From: Fimbriimonadaceae bacterium
GTDB taxonomy: Bacteria > Armatimonadota > Fimbriimonadia > Fimbriimonadales > Fimbriimonadaceae
Assembly (NCBI GenBank): GCA_019694835.1
Contig: JAIBBE010000057.1
Coordinates: 73,891 to 137,890, forward strand
Direction: 5' to 3'
Length of the DNA: 64,000 nt
In this document: piece by piece, positions 47,056 to 54,472 of the stretch
Layout of the letters: each line of letters starts with the position of its first letter
Numbering within the stretch: the first letter of the stretch is position 1
Position numbers and translations under genes: made by a program
The notes under the pieces: generated by a model
What the model saw: the letters and a program-made list of their open reading frames with translations, nothing else
Told to the model about the DNA's origin: nothing
The model's database searches: none

Positions 47056-48657
47056 ATGGAAAGCCTCAACCTGATCGGCCAATATCTGCTTGCCGGCATC
47101 AACTTCATGCTGGTGCTGACCGTGCTCGTCGCAGTCCATGAATTTGGCCACTACTGGGTCGCCAAGAAGTGCGGCATGGAAGTCGAAGCATTTGCCGTCA
47201 TGATGGGCGGCTTGCGCAAAACAGACCTTTCATCGAGGCTCGCCAACCCTCTTGTGCCCGCGCGCTGGGTCTGGCTGATTGCCTTTGCTGCCGCCGCGAT
47301 CACCGTGGTGGGTGGACTCGAAGGGTGGCCGGTGATGCATCTTGCCGGTCTTGCCTCGCTGGCGGTGGTGCTTCCAGTCTGGGTGAGTCTGCGAATCGGC
47401 GTCCTTTACGGATTCAGTCCTGGCCAGTCCCTCAAGTTTCCTGGTATTGGCTGGGGGGTGGGCTTGGTCTTTCTCTTCCTCTCGACGAAATTCATCGGCA
47501 TCGCGGCGGGCCAAGTTCTGACGGTGATGATGTTCGGTGCCTCGATCGCCCTCCTGATCCTTTACTACCAGCCCGTTCTGCGTAAACCGGAAGACAGCAA
47601 GATGGGTGAGGGTGAGCTCGAAATCGGCGGAGAGCACGTTCCTGTCCAGTTCCGGCCGGTTTGGTCGCGACGATCCAAGAGCGGAACCGAGTTCTCGCTG
47701 CTGGTCCTTCCCCTCGGTGGCTTCGCCGCAATCAAGGGGATGCACCCCAAAGAAGATGGCAGCGAAACGATGATCGCCAATGGTTTTTACAGCAAAGCTC
47801 CATTCAAGCGCTTCCTCGCTCTTCTCGCCGGTCCGGCATTCAGTATTGGATTCGGGGTTCTGCTGTACGTTCTGCTTTTCACGACTTATGGTATCGACAA
47901 GCCGGACGACCGTCCTGTTTTCAGCCAAATCGTCAAGGCATCACCGGCCGACCAGGCCGGCATTCGCCCCGGCGACACGATCGTCAGTATCGATGGCAAA
48001 CCGACAAACACGTATTTCGAGGTCGTCAGCACCGTCCGTGTCCGCGCGGGCCAGCATCTGACGTTCAAGGTGCGGCGCGGCACCGAGGAATTCGACACGA
48101 CCGTCACCCCAAAACTTTCTGACAGTCCGGAGCCCGTTATGCTTGCCTCCGGCGAGCCGTCGGGCGAACTTCGCAAGCAAGGACGGATTGGAGCCGTCGC
48201 CTCCACCAAGCTCGTCAAGCTGCCCTTTGGCGAGGCGGTCAGCGAAGCCTTCGCCGCGCCCGTCCGAATGGCGGCTGGCCTCGCGAATCTGATTCGGCAG
48301 CCCGGGAAGGCCAAGGACGAAGTGGGAGGAGTCGGATCGATTGCGAAGGCGACCTACGAAGCGACCAACGAAGGCCTGCGCGTCGTTTTGTTGTTGGCTG
48401 CAGGTCTGAGCATCTCTCTCGGCTTCATGAATCTCCTGCCCGTTCCTCCGCTCGACGGTGGACAAATGGTCGTCGCGTTCGTCGAGATGCTGCGCCGCGG
48501 GCGAAGGCTTAGCATCCAGGTTCAAAACCGCGTTTCTACGGTCGGCATGATGCTCGTGATGGCGCTCGTGGTGAGCGTCTTGATGGTGGATATGGGTCGA
48601 TTCCTCGGCAAGCCCGACCCCAAGCAACGGGAATTTGTGGAGACCAAATCCAAATAG
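47056..48657 (+). CDS. rseP: RIP metalloprotease RseP (site-2 protease) with additional membrane segments
   Basis: A 533-residue membrane protease. The zinc-site helix has AVHEFGHYWVAKKCGMEVEA (HExxH). After it, residues ~75-180 contain three or four hydrophobic segments (WVWLIAFAAAAITVVGGLEG, LAGLASLAVVLPVWVSLRI, VGLVFLFLSTKFIGIAAGQV) that the usual ~450-residue RseP does not have. Then EFSLLVLPLGGFAAIKGM resumes the family sequence. One PDZ domain lies near residues 295-350 (ADQAGIRPGDTIVSIDGKPT). The second zinc-site motif is FMNLLPVPPLDGG. It cleaves membrane anti-sigma factors after a first cut. The gene is convergent with an ECF sigma gene. Confidence 0.93.
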   Translation: MESLNLIGQYLLAGINFMLVLTVLVAVHEFGHYWVAKKCGMEVEAFAVMMGGLRKTDLSSRLANPLVPARWVWLIAFAAAAITVVGGLEGWPVMHLAGLASLAVVLPVWVSLRIGVLYGFSPGQSLKFPGIGWGVGLVFLFLSTKFIGIAAGQVLTVMMFGASIALLILYYQPVLRKPEDSKMGEGELEIGGEHVPVQFRPVWSRRSKSGTEFSLLVLPLGGFAAIKGMHPKEDGSETMIANGFYSKAPFKRFLALLAGPAFSIGFGVLLYVLLFTTYGIDKPDDRPVFSQIVKASPADQAGIRPGDTIVSIDGKPTNTYFEVVSTVRVRAGQHLTFKVRRGTEEFDTTVTPKLSDSPEPVMLASGEPSGELRKQGRIGAVASTKLVKLPFGEAVSEAFAAPVRMAAGLANLIRQPGKAKDEVGGVGSIAKATYEATNEGLRVVLLLAAGLSISLGFMNLLPVPPLDGGQMVVAFVEMLRRGRRLSIQVQNRVSTVGMMLVMALVVSVLMVDMGRFLGKPDPKQREFVETKSK

Positions 48658-48694
48658 ACACAGTCACCTCACCAGGCTGTGAGATGACTGTGTC
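48657..48694. terminator. hairpin between rseP and the ECF sigma gene
   Basis: GACACAGTCACCTCAC and GTGAGATGACTGTGTC pair over 16 bases with one mismatch and a 6-base loop. It begins at the last base of the rseP stop codon and lies between two convergent genes, so it can serve both directions. Confidence 0.65.
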
Positions 48695-48709
48695 AGAGCC
48701 ATCCAGGTC

Positions 48710-49291
48710 CTACGAGAAGTCGAGGCCGCGCTTCTGCACGATGTCTCGGAGCAACTTCCGACCTCGATGGATTCGTGAGCGAACCGTGCCGATCGTCGTC
48801 TTCTGGTGGTCGGCAATCTCGGAGTAGCTCATTCCCTCAAGGTCCACGAGCACGATGGCGGTGCGATAGACCTCGGGCAACTCGCTCAACGCTCCCCGAA
48901 GCTCCGCACTGAATTCAGCGTGCATCGCCTCCTCGTCGGGCATCGGATTGCGGTCGGGGATCGGCAGTTCCTGAACTTCGCCGTCCGACGGGCTGATGAG
49001 GTTGTTGAGCGATTCGGCTTTGCGGATCGGGTTGTCGCGGCGTCGCGAGTCCAGGTATGCGCGCTGCATGATACGCAGAAGCCAGTTCAAGAACGGTCGT
49101 CCGGGCATGTAGCTGTCAAAGCCTTTCCAGGCCTTGACCATCGTCTCTTGCAGCAGGTCCTCGGCTTCGGATGGGTTTCGGGTCAGTTGCATGGCCATTG
49201 AGTAGGCCCGCCGCTGAGTTTCCCGCATCATCGACTCGAACTGTCGATTCTCGAATTCTGTCCGTTCCAGTTCCTTGACCTGCATTCTCAT
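48710..49291 (-). CDS. ECF-type RNA polymerase sigma factor (RpoE-like)
   Basis: A 193-residue sigma factor. Region 2: AYSMAMQLTRNPSEAEDLLQ, MVKAWKGFDSYMPGRPFLNW, LLRIMQRAYLDSRRRDN. Region 4: ALSELPEVYRTAIVLVDLEG, MSYSEIADHQKTTIGTVRSR and IHRGRKLLRDIV. It is preceded by a GGAACTT-N15-CGTT motif (49317-49342, minus strand), which suggests it transcribes its own gene. No anti-sigma gene follows directly; the gene ends against rseP, whose product cleaves anti-sigma proteins. The start ATG at 49291 has AGGAG about seven bases upstream. Confidence 0.93.
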   Translation of the reverse strand: MRMQVKELERTEFENRQFESMMRETQRRAYSMAMQLTRNPSEAEDLLQETMVKAWKGFDSYMPGRPFLNWLLRIMQRAYLDSRRRDNPIRKAESLNNLISPSDGEVQELPIPDRNPMPDEEAMHAEFSAELRGALSELPEVYRTAIVLVDLEGMSYSEIADHQKTTIGTVRSRIHRGRKLLRDIVQKRGLDFS

Positions 49292-49316
49292 TTCATTCTC
49301 CTGCGTTATATTACTA

Positions 49317-49342
49317 AACGCTGATACGTGAAATCAAGTTCC
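49317..49342 (-). promoter_or_regulatory. RpoE-like promoter before ECF sigma gene
   Basis: On the minus strand GGAACTT (49342-49336) and CGTT (49320-49317) are separated by exactly 15 bases, a very good match to the RpoE-type consensus. The sigma gene's ATG is 26 bases further on. The match to the motif before 31811 supports shared ECF recognition. Confidence 0.65.
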
Positions 49343-49429
49343 TTAATTATTTCACTGCGCAAGAATTATTTTGGCGCATTCGTGTTGACCGCCGTGGGCC
49401 CTCTGGGACTATCATGCACTGAGGGCAAT

Positions 49430-49795
49430 ATGAAATTCGTGCTTGTGACCCGTAATGAGGAAATCCGGCAATCAGCGGAGGGGGCATTTCCGGCCTCAGA
49501 CCGGCTCATGGTCTTTGAGGATTGGGAAGTGGCACTGGATGCCTGCGACGGTGTTGACCTCATCTTCGTCGATCAAGTCGCCACTCTCGACGCGCCGCAC
49601 AAGATCGCGGGCTACGAGCGTTTCGCCGAAGCCAAAATGGCGCACGAGGTTGCTGCTTCGGTTCCTCTCGTCCTCATCGCCCCGCCTCTCGACTACGAAC
49701 TCGACTTCTACACAGGCTATCTGGGCTTTGTGCTCGCCCAAGTGCGGCAACCGGTCACCGACAAGATCTTTCGCCGCGCCGCGACGTGGGTCTAG
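49430..49795 (+). CDS. hypothetical protein, receiver-like N-terminus
   Basis: A 121-residue protein from the ATG at 49430; the open frame starts at 49328, but that part has no family feature. MKFVLVTRNEEIRQSAEGAF and DGVDLIFVDQVATLD look like strands 1 and 3 of a receiver-type alpha/beta fold, with an Asp at the usual phosphate-site position (VDQ). ASVPLVLIAPPLDYELDF resembles strand 4 with the next loop. It lacks the acidic pair at the end of strand 1 that binds magnesium (here TRNEE), so any phosphorylation is doubtful. Divergent from the ECF sigma gene. Confidence 0.55.
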   Translation: MKFVLVTRNEEIRQSAEGAFPASDRLMVFEDWEVALDACDGVDLIFVDQVATLDAPHKIAGYERFAEAKMAHEVAASVPLVLIAPPLDYELDFYTGYLGFVLAQVRQPVTDKIFRRAATWV

Positions 49796-49798
49796 ATT

Positions 49799-49875
49799 GC
49801 GTCGGCACGAGCCATCCGACGGCTACCGGAGATCTAACACCTAGGTGGTAGCCGTCGGATGGCTCGTGCCGACGC
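49799..49875. repeat. 29-bp perfect inverted repeat
   Basis: Left arm 49799-49827 (GCGTCGGCACGAGCCATCCG then ACGGCTACC), right arm 49847-49875 is its exact reverse complement. It begins 3 bases after the stop at 49795. A stem this long without a T run could be a mobile palindromic element or a very strong RNA hairpin. Confidence 0.9.
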
Positions 49876-49933
49876 CATGTCCAACTCCTTTGCTCGGTTG
49901 CCGACGCTGCTTCGTGCCGACCACGGCTAAACC

Positions 49934-49966
49934 AGAAGGCCCAAGCGCTGTTCGCTTGGGCCTTCT
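49934..49966. terminator. 14-bp hairpin
   Basis: AGAAGGCCCAAGCG and CGCTTGGGCCTTCT pair perfectly around a CTGTT loop. It has AAAA after it on the plus strand, so it is more like a bidirectional transcription end than a textbook intrinsic terminator. Confidence 0.5.
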
Positions 49967-50102
49967 AAAACTGTATTGGTGGCGGGAGCGTCCGTGCTCC
50001 GTCCTCCGTTACCACCAGCCTTGGTGACATCCACCGAAAATATTAAACCCGATCCCGGGGCCGGTGTCAACCGGGTTCGCGGCCAAGGGGTAAAAGGGGG
50101 AT

Positions 50103-51083
50103 GTGGAAAAAGTCCGGATCGGTGTCATTGGCTGCGGTGGATTCATGCGCTACCGCCTGCGTCGTTTGCTCGAAGTTCCCGAGGCCGAAGTGGTCGCCTT
50201 GGTCGACACCAGCCCGGAGCAGCTTCGGCTGACCCTCGAGGCGTATCCCCAGTTCCAAGGGGTCCCGACGTACGCCGATCACGTTCAAATGCTGGCCTCG
50301 GTGCAGCCGGATGCGGTGATGATCGCGACCCCGCACACGCTGCACACCCAGCAGATTCTCGACGCCTTCGAGGCGGATTGCCACGTCATCGTGGAGAAGC
50401 CGATGGTCACGAGCGTGGCCGATGCGCACCGCGTGATCGCCGCGAGGAATGCTTGTGGAAAACAGGCGATGGTTTCTTATCAAAGGCACCTCCAACCGGA
50501 ATTTCGTTACATCCGAGAGCGCATCGCGAGCGGCGAGTTTGGCGAAGTTCGCGTCGTCCAAGCCCTGCTCAGCCAGGAGTGGAAGCGCTTCACGATCGGA
50601 AGCTGGCGTCAAGATCCTGCGCTCTCGGGCGGTGGGCAACTCAACGACTCTGGGAGCCACATGCTCGACATCCTCCTCTGGACCACCGGGCTCCGCGCGG
50701 AAACGGTCACCGCGTTCTGTGACAACCGCGAGACGCTCGTCGACATCGACACCACCATGAGTGTCCGGTTCGAAGGAGGCGCGCTCGGCTCGATCACCAT
50801 CGCTGGAGACGCCCATAACTGGCACGAGGACATCACGATCTGGTGCGCGAAGGGCACGTTCTTCCTGCGCCAGGGCAAGCTGACGATTGTCGACGAGCCC
50901 GGCAACCGATTCACGGTCGACCACTTCGCGGGCGGCAGCCACCCGGATCGAAACTTCATCGACGCGATTCTCGGGCGCGACGAAGTGCAGTCGCCGTTCG
51001 AGTGCGGTCTGCGCGTGATGGAGCTCACCGAGGCCGCTTGGGCGTCGTCGGCTTCGGGAGGGGCACCGGTTCGGGTTGCCTAA
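50103..51083 (+). CDS. Gfo/Idh/MocA family oxidoreductase
   Basis: A 326-residue NAD(P)-dependent enzyme, starting with GTG at 50103. The Rossmann motif is IGVIGCGGFMRYRLRRLLE; VIVEKPMVTSVADAHRVI contains the conserved Glu-Lys-Pro, and GGQLNDSGSHMLDILLWTTG gives the Asp-x-x-x-His catalytic pair. These enzymes act on sugars or sugar derivatives. There is no signal sequence, so it is cytoplasmic. The convergent biotin-carrier gene overlaps its end by 4 bases. A second, exported family member is at 55770. Confidence 0.92.
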   Translation: MEKVRIGVIGCGGFMRYRLRRLLEVPEAEVVALVDTSPEQLRLTLEAYPQFQGVPTYADHVQMLASVQPDAVMIATPHTLHTQQILDAFEADCHVIVEKPMVTSVADAHRVIAARNACGKQAMVSYQRHLQPEFRYIRERIASGEFGEVRVVQALLSQEWKRFTIGSWRQDPALSGGGQLNDSGSHMLDILLWTTGLRAETVTAFCDNRETLVDIDTTMSVRFEGGALGSITIAGDAHNWHEDITIWCAKGTFFLRQGKLTIVDEPGNRFTVDHFAGGSHPDRNFIDAILGRDEVQSPFECGLRVMELTEAAWASSASGGAPVRVA

Positions 51084-51514
51084 GGCTCGACCTTAACGAG
51101 CAGCTGGCCCTCGGTGACCTGATCGCCTTTCTTGACCGGCACCTTGACGACCGTCCCGTCAAACGGAGCGGTCGTGGGTTGCTGAGTCTTCATGGCTTCG
51201 AGGACCAGCAGTTTGTCGCCAGCTTCGACTCGGTCGCCTTCTTGAACGAGAACATCGACGATCAACCCGGGCATGGGAGCGTGGGCTTCGCCGGTTTGTA
51301 CCGCACCGCCGCTGTGTCGCTTCGCACCGAGCTTCGAAATTTCGTAGACTTGGCCGCGATAGGAAACCAGTGTCAAATCGCCCTTGCGGACCGCGACAGC
51401 TGTTGCGGTCCCGTTCGGCGTCCGAACGACCAAGCGGTCGGCGAGGCGGGAGACTTCAACGCCCTCGACTTGCGTCAGTAGCTCCGCTTCCTGTCCGTTA
51501 ACGAGCCGCTTCAT
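51080..51514 (-). CDS. biotin carrier domain protein
   Basis: A 144-residue protein. Residues ~70-144 form a biotinyl domain: HAPMPGLIVDVLVQEGDRVE, LLVLEAMKTQQP with the biotinylated Lys between Met and Thr, and VKKGDQVTEGQLLVKVE. Residues 1-70 are a preceding beta-rich part (VEVSRLADRLVVRTPNGTA), as found in the carriers of acyl-CoA carboxylases (pyruvate, propionyl-CoA or methylcrotonyl-CoA). The ATG at 51514 overlaps the preceding stop (ATGA). No carboxylase or carboxyltransferase gene is nearby, which is odd. It is the last gene of the three-gene operon 53402-51080. Confidence 0.85.
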   Translation of the reverse strand: MKRLVNGQEAELLTQVEGVEVSRLADRLVVRTPNGTATAVAVRKGDLTLVSYRGQVYEISKLGAKRHSGGAVQTGEAHAPMPGLIVDVLVQEGDRVEAGDKLLVLEAMKTQQPTTAPFDGTVVKVPVKKGDQVTEGQLLVKVEP

Positions 51515-52230
51515 CTCAGGGCACCAGCCTTGCGCTCGGCGTACTTCTGGCACGCGTGGATGAATTCCTCGAAAAGTCGCTGCGTCACCGGATCATTCGG
51601 TGTTCGTTCGGGATGCCATTGCACTCCGAAAAGCCATCGATCGCCCTCGTCCTCAATTGCCTCGACCGTCCCATCCGAGTGCTGCCCAACGACCTTGAGA
51701 CCCGCTCCCAGCCGCCGGATGCCCTGATGGTGGTAGCTCTTGCCCTCCACCGCCTCCGTTCCAAGCAGGCCCGAGAGGCGACTGTTTACATCGATTCCGT
51801 AATGCTGCATCGTGCCGCCCACGTGTTCTTCGTGGCCAACGGTGTCCGGAAGGTGCTGGTCCAGCGAGCCGCCGCGCATGACGTTAATGAACTGACAGCC
51901 GTAGCAAATCCCGAGGATCGGCATCTCTGGTTTAGCTTGCTCAAACAACGCCCTTTCTCCGTCAAAGCGCTCCGCTTCGATCAAGTTGGCTTTGGGGTGG
52001 TTTTCCTCACCAAAGTGGCGGGCATCGATGTCGTCACCGCCCGGGATCAGCCAGCCGTCCAGGACTCGGGCGAGTTCAGCTGGATCGGCCATCGGTGGAA
52101 TTAGTATCGGTACGCCGCCTGCACGAGCGACCATCTCGGGGAAGTTCCAATTCAGGCTCAGCGACCCACCGGTCCGGAGGTCATCCGGCTCATGCTTCGC
52201 ATTCACGGTGATGCCGATGATGGGTTTCAT
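51511..52230 (-). CDS. class I glutamine amidotransferase-like hydrolase (peptidase C26, PuuD-like)
   Basis: A 239-residue protein. MPILGICYGCQFINVMRGGS supplies the nucleophile Cys in the family context (usual GICRGxQ), VGHEEHVGG and KSYHHQGIRRLGAGL lie in the middle, and FGVQWHPER supplies the catalytic His and Glu. Such enzymes hydrolyse gamma-glutamyl amides, for example gamma-glutamyl-GABA in putrescine breakdown. The gene overlaps both neighbours by 4 bases (ATGA), in an operon with an E2 acyltransferase and a biotin carrier, which does not suggest polyamine metabolism. Cytoplasmic. Confidence 0.9.
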   Translation of the reverse strand: MKPIIGITVNAKHEPDDLRTGGSLSLNWNFPEMVARAGGVPILIPPMADPAELARVLDGWLIPGGDDIDARHFGEENHPKANLIEAERFDGERALFEQAKPEMPILGICYGCQFINVMRGGSLDQHLPDTVGHEEHVGGTMQHYGIDVNSRLSGLLGTEAVEGKSYHHQGIRRLGAGLKVVGQHSDGTVEAIEDEGDRWLFGVQWHPERTPNDPVTQRLFEEFIHACQKYAERKAGALR

Positions 52231-53402
52231 GCGTTGATCAGGCTGCCGATGGACTCCACATTGTTCTTGACCGCGTTGATAAAGTCCGCCGCGCCGACGC
52301 CGTTGATGAGTCGGTGATCGAAGGTCAGGGCGAGGTTCACATAGCGCTTGAGCTTGACTTGGGCGGTCGTTTGGTCAATGCCGTTGTAGGATTCGCCTAG
52401 GAATAGAGTCGCGACGGACGGGGGCACCACGACCGGCACCGCATCGCGCAGACCCGCCGCTTGCATGTTCGTGAGGCTGATGGTAACGGACTCATTTGCC
52501 TGGTCTTTGCCGCCGCGCGCCTCATCAATGCGTGCACGCAACGCGTTGGCGAAGTCCTGCCATTCCAGCTGATCCGCGTCGTCCACGACCGCGAGCACCA
52601 GTTCGTCGCCGGGAAGGGCGACCGCGATGCCGAGGTGCGCGGTGTTGTATGTGCGCAGGGTTGAATCGCCGACCAGCGTTGAGCGGAACATCGGGAAGTC
52701 CTTCAGCGCACGGGCAACGGCGAACGAGAAGATCGTAAATGCGGATGGCTGGAAGCTGCCGCCACCCGCCTTGATGCGCGCGCGCATCGCCTCGATCGGC
52801 TCCCAATTGGCGACGACGGTAATCGTGCCCGGCACGACAAGCTGCGACCCGCGCTGCAGCCGAGAGGCCAGAAGTCGCTGCTTGGAACCCAGCGGCTTCT
52901 CCGCGTAGTCCCCACCCTTGGTGCCGCCGCCTGTCAGGAACGTGTCGATGTCTTCGGGCATCAACTTGCTGCCCGATGCCGGGATTTTGGCGAGGTCGTC
53001 GTCGCTGATTCCCTTTTCCTTGGCATAGGCGCGGGTTCGGGGGGGCACATCCAGGCGTCGTCCCGATGCCCCCGAAGCCGTTTCGGCTACTGGAGCGGTG
53101 GAGGTAGTGGACGCAGTGGGCGCAGGCGACCCGTGAGCGGCGGGAATCTCTTCGATGCCGTCGGCCACATCCATCTTCGCCACTTCGCCGCCGATCGGCA
53201 AAATCGTGTCGACTTCGGCCAGCCACTCGGTCAGGGTGCCTTCATAGGGCGATTCGACGTCCATTACCGCCTTGTCGGTTTCCATTTGGTAGATCGGCTC
53301 GTCACGTTTGACGCGATCTCCTGGCTGCTTGAGCACGGCGACGAGGCGGGCTTCCTGGAGGCCCTCTCCAATTTGGGGAATTCTAACGGCTATGACTGGC
53401 AT
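52227..53402 (-). CDS. dihydrolipoamide acyltransferase (E2 of a 2-oxoacid dehydrogenase complex)
   Basis: A 391-residue protein. A lipoyl domain is at residues 1-80 with ETDKAVMDVES carrying the lipoylated Lys. A Ala/Ser/Thr-rich linker (TASTTSTAPVAE) follows, then the E1/E3-binding domain (VPPRTRAYAKEKGISDDDLA). The catalytic domain ends in LALTFDHRLINGVGAADFIN, with the active-site His and Gly of the DHRxxxG motif. The ATG at 53402 has GAGG upstream; an upstream frame exists but gives no family sequence. The enzyme transfers an acyl group from E1 to CoA. E1 and E3 genes are not in the window. First gene of the operon with the C26 and biotin-carrier genes. Confidence 0.92.
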   Translation of the reverse strand: MPVIAVRIPQIGEGLQEARLVAVLKQPGDRVKRDEPIYQMETDKAVMDVESPYEGTLTEWLAEVDTILPIGGEVAKMDVADGIEEIPAAHGSPAPTASTTSTAPVAETASGASGRRLDVPPRTRAYAKEKGISDDDLAKIPASGSKLMPEDIDTFLTGGGTKGGDYAEKPLGSKQRLLASRLQRGSQLVVPGTITVVANWEPIEAMRARIKAGGGSFQPSAFTIFSFAVARALKDFPMFRSTLVGDSTLRTYNTAHLGIAVALPGDELVLAVVDDADQLEWQDFANALRARIDEARGGKDQANESVTISLTNMQAAGLRDAVPVVVPPSVATLFLGESYNGIDQTTAQVKLKRYVNLALTFDHRLINGVGAADFINAVKNNVESIGSLINA

Positions 53403-53462
53403 GTCGAAGATCCTCTGGCGCGACTGCGCCGAGCCCATAGTTTGACATGAACGGAGGATCGC

Positions 53463-53560
53463 GCTGGCATCCACCCGTGGGAGGGTGGATGCATAGGCTA
53501 GACCCCGTTTCTCACCACACGTAAGGCCTATGCCTCCGTCCTCCCACAGATGGAGGCCGC
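53463..53560. repeat. two R3 palindromic units
   Basis: GCATCCACCCGTGGGAGGGT (then GGATGC; 53467-53492) and GCCTCCGTCCTCCCACAGAT (then GGAGGC; 53532-53557) are short hairpins with the same CCCAC/GTGGG-type core as the units at 19579-19660 and 37651-37676. They lie between the E2 start and the TMEM14 gene end. Confidence 0.8.
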
Positions 53561-53567
53561 CCGCAGA

Positions 53568-53912
53568 TCAGCCTTCCGAACCTCTCCGCTTCATCGAAGC
53601 GAGGTGACTGCCAACCAAAGCGGTCGCCATCAGCGCGGAAGCCACCGTGACCACCAACGCCGGATAGATCTTGGTCGTGTCTTTGAGGAACGTGGGCAGG
53701 AAGCGGCCAATGAGCGCCAGGCAAATGATCGTTGCCGCGATGTAGCCGACGCGGGGGTAGTTCTTGGTCAGCGCAACGCATCCCAGCATCAAAAGGCCCG
53801 CCGTTCCGGCCGCGATCAGCGAGACGAGGCTGCCTTTCGCAATGAAAGCCTCAAGCCCAAGCGCGATGTTGAACACGCCAAAAGCGACCATGCCCCACTT
53901 CAAAGGTGTCAT
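53568..53912 (-). CDS. TMEM14-like small membrane protein
   Basis: A 114-residue protein with four predicted membrane helices (WGMVAFGVFNIALGLEAFI, SLIAAGTAGLLMLGCVALT, RVGYIAATIICLALIGRFLP, YPALVVTVASALMATALVGS). The Gly-rich helices and FGVFNIALG-type start fit TMEM14/UPF0136. The function in bacteria is unknown. The frame is open upstream to 54332, but the ATG at 53912 begins the family part and the upstream stretch only mirrors the opposite-strand gene. It is divergent from the small gene at 53967. Confidence 0.75.
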   Translation of the reverse strand: MTPLKWGMVAFGVFNIALGLEAFIAKGSLVSLIAAGTAGLLMLGCVALTKNYPRVGYIAATIICLALIGRFLPTFLKDTTKIYPALVVTVASALMATALVGSHLASMKRRGSEG

Positions 53913-53966
53913 GAATTCAGGGTACCTGCGGCATTCGAGGAGTCGCTGAATGGGGTTAGATGGAGC

Positions 53967-54314
53967 ATGTCCTGGTGGCGCGGCACCGAACACGTCGATC
54001 CTGAAGGCTTTCGCTGTCGAGTCGGAGCGCTGTGGGCTCGAATCTTTCTCCGCAACGGCTGGGCGTTGGTCGCGCGGGGCACCGTCTGGTTCAAGAACGA
54101 GGCGACCTACTCCTCCTATCAGAGTGATGCGTTCTGGCGGGCCCACGAACACCATCACATCTGGCAAGAAAAGCATCAGTTTCGCGGCACCCTGACCTAC
54201 CTTGCAGCCTTCGCATGGCAGTACATCCGCTTTCGAGGTCACGACAAGGCACCGTTGGAGATCGCGGCCGACGAGGCAGCCCGAATCGCCCTCATTCAGG
54301 CTGAGGATTCTTGA
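53967..54314 (+). CDS. small protein with HEHHH motif, unknown
   Basis: A 115-residue protein, from ATG at 53967 with GGAG just upstream. It contains ALWARIFLRNGWALVARGTV and AHEHHHIWQEKHQFRGTLT, followed by AFAWQYIRFRGHDKAPLEIA and ADEAARIAL. The HEHHH plus Glu pattern resembles metal sites of small zinc-binding or metalloprotease-like proteins (as in HExxH). I do not recognise the family. Its stop lies inside the following hairpin. Confidence 0.6.
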   Translation: MSWWRGTEHVDPEGFRCRVGALWARIFLRNGWALVARGTVWFKNEATYSSYQSDAFWRAHEHHHIWQEKHQFRGTLTYLAAFAWQYIRFRGHDKAPLEIAADEAARIALIQAEDS

Positions 54315-54363
54315 TTCCGTGACCGAGATCACACCTTGTGCGTGACCGGGGTCACGGAATCAA
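54311..54363 (+). terminator. hairpin at the end of the HEHHH gene
   Basis: TTGATTCCGTGACC and GGTCACGGAATCAA pair over 14 bases. The loop of about 25 bases contains GTGACC and GAGATC. It begins at the stop codon, with no T run after it. Confidence 0.55.
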
Positions 54364-54446
54364 GCTTTAGTCCGGGGTACTCTTTAGACCACAAGCATGT
54401 TCTGGGAATCGGAAACTGTCCGGTTCGCAAGTTCTTCCAACTCCAG

Positions 54447-54472
54447 GGTGGGCGTTAGCGCCCACCTTTTTT
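54447..54472 (+). terminator. rho-independent-type terminator (plus strand)
   Basis: GGTGGGCG and CGCCCACC pair over 8 bases around a TTAG loop and are followed by TTTTTT. This fits transcription on the plus strand from the gene at 53967. It covers the stop codon of the opposite-strand gene 54455-55618. Confidence 0.7.

Larger units (their letters stand above)
49796..50102. other. gap with a 29-bp perfect inverted repeat and a second hairpin
   Basis: This 307-base gap holds no gene. A perfect 29-base inverted repeat (49799-49827 and 49847-49875, GCGTCGGCACGAGCCATCCG...) encloses a 19-base loop. A second perfect hairpin of 14 bases is at 49934-49966. The remainder (49970-50102) is the upstream region of the oxidoreductase gene, GC-rich, with no clear promoter. 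Confidence 0.8.
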
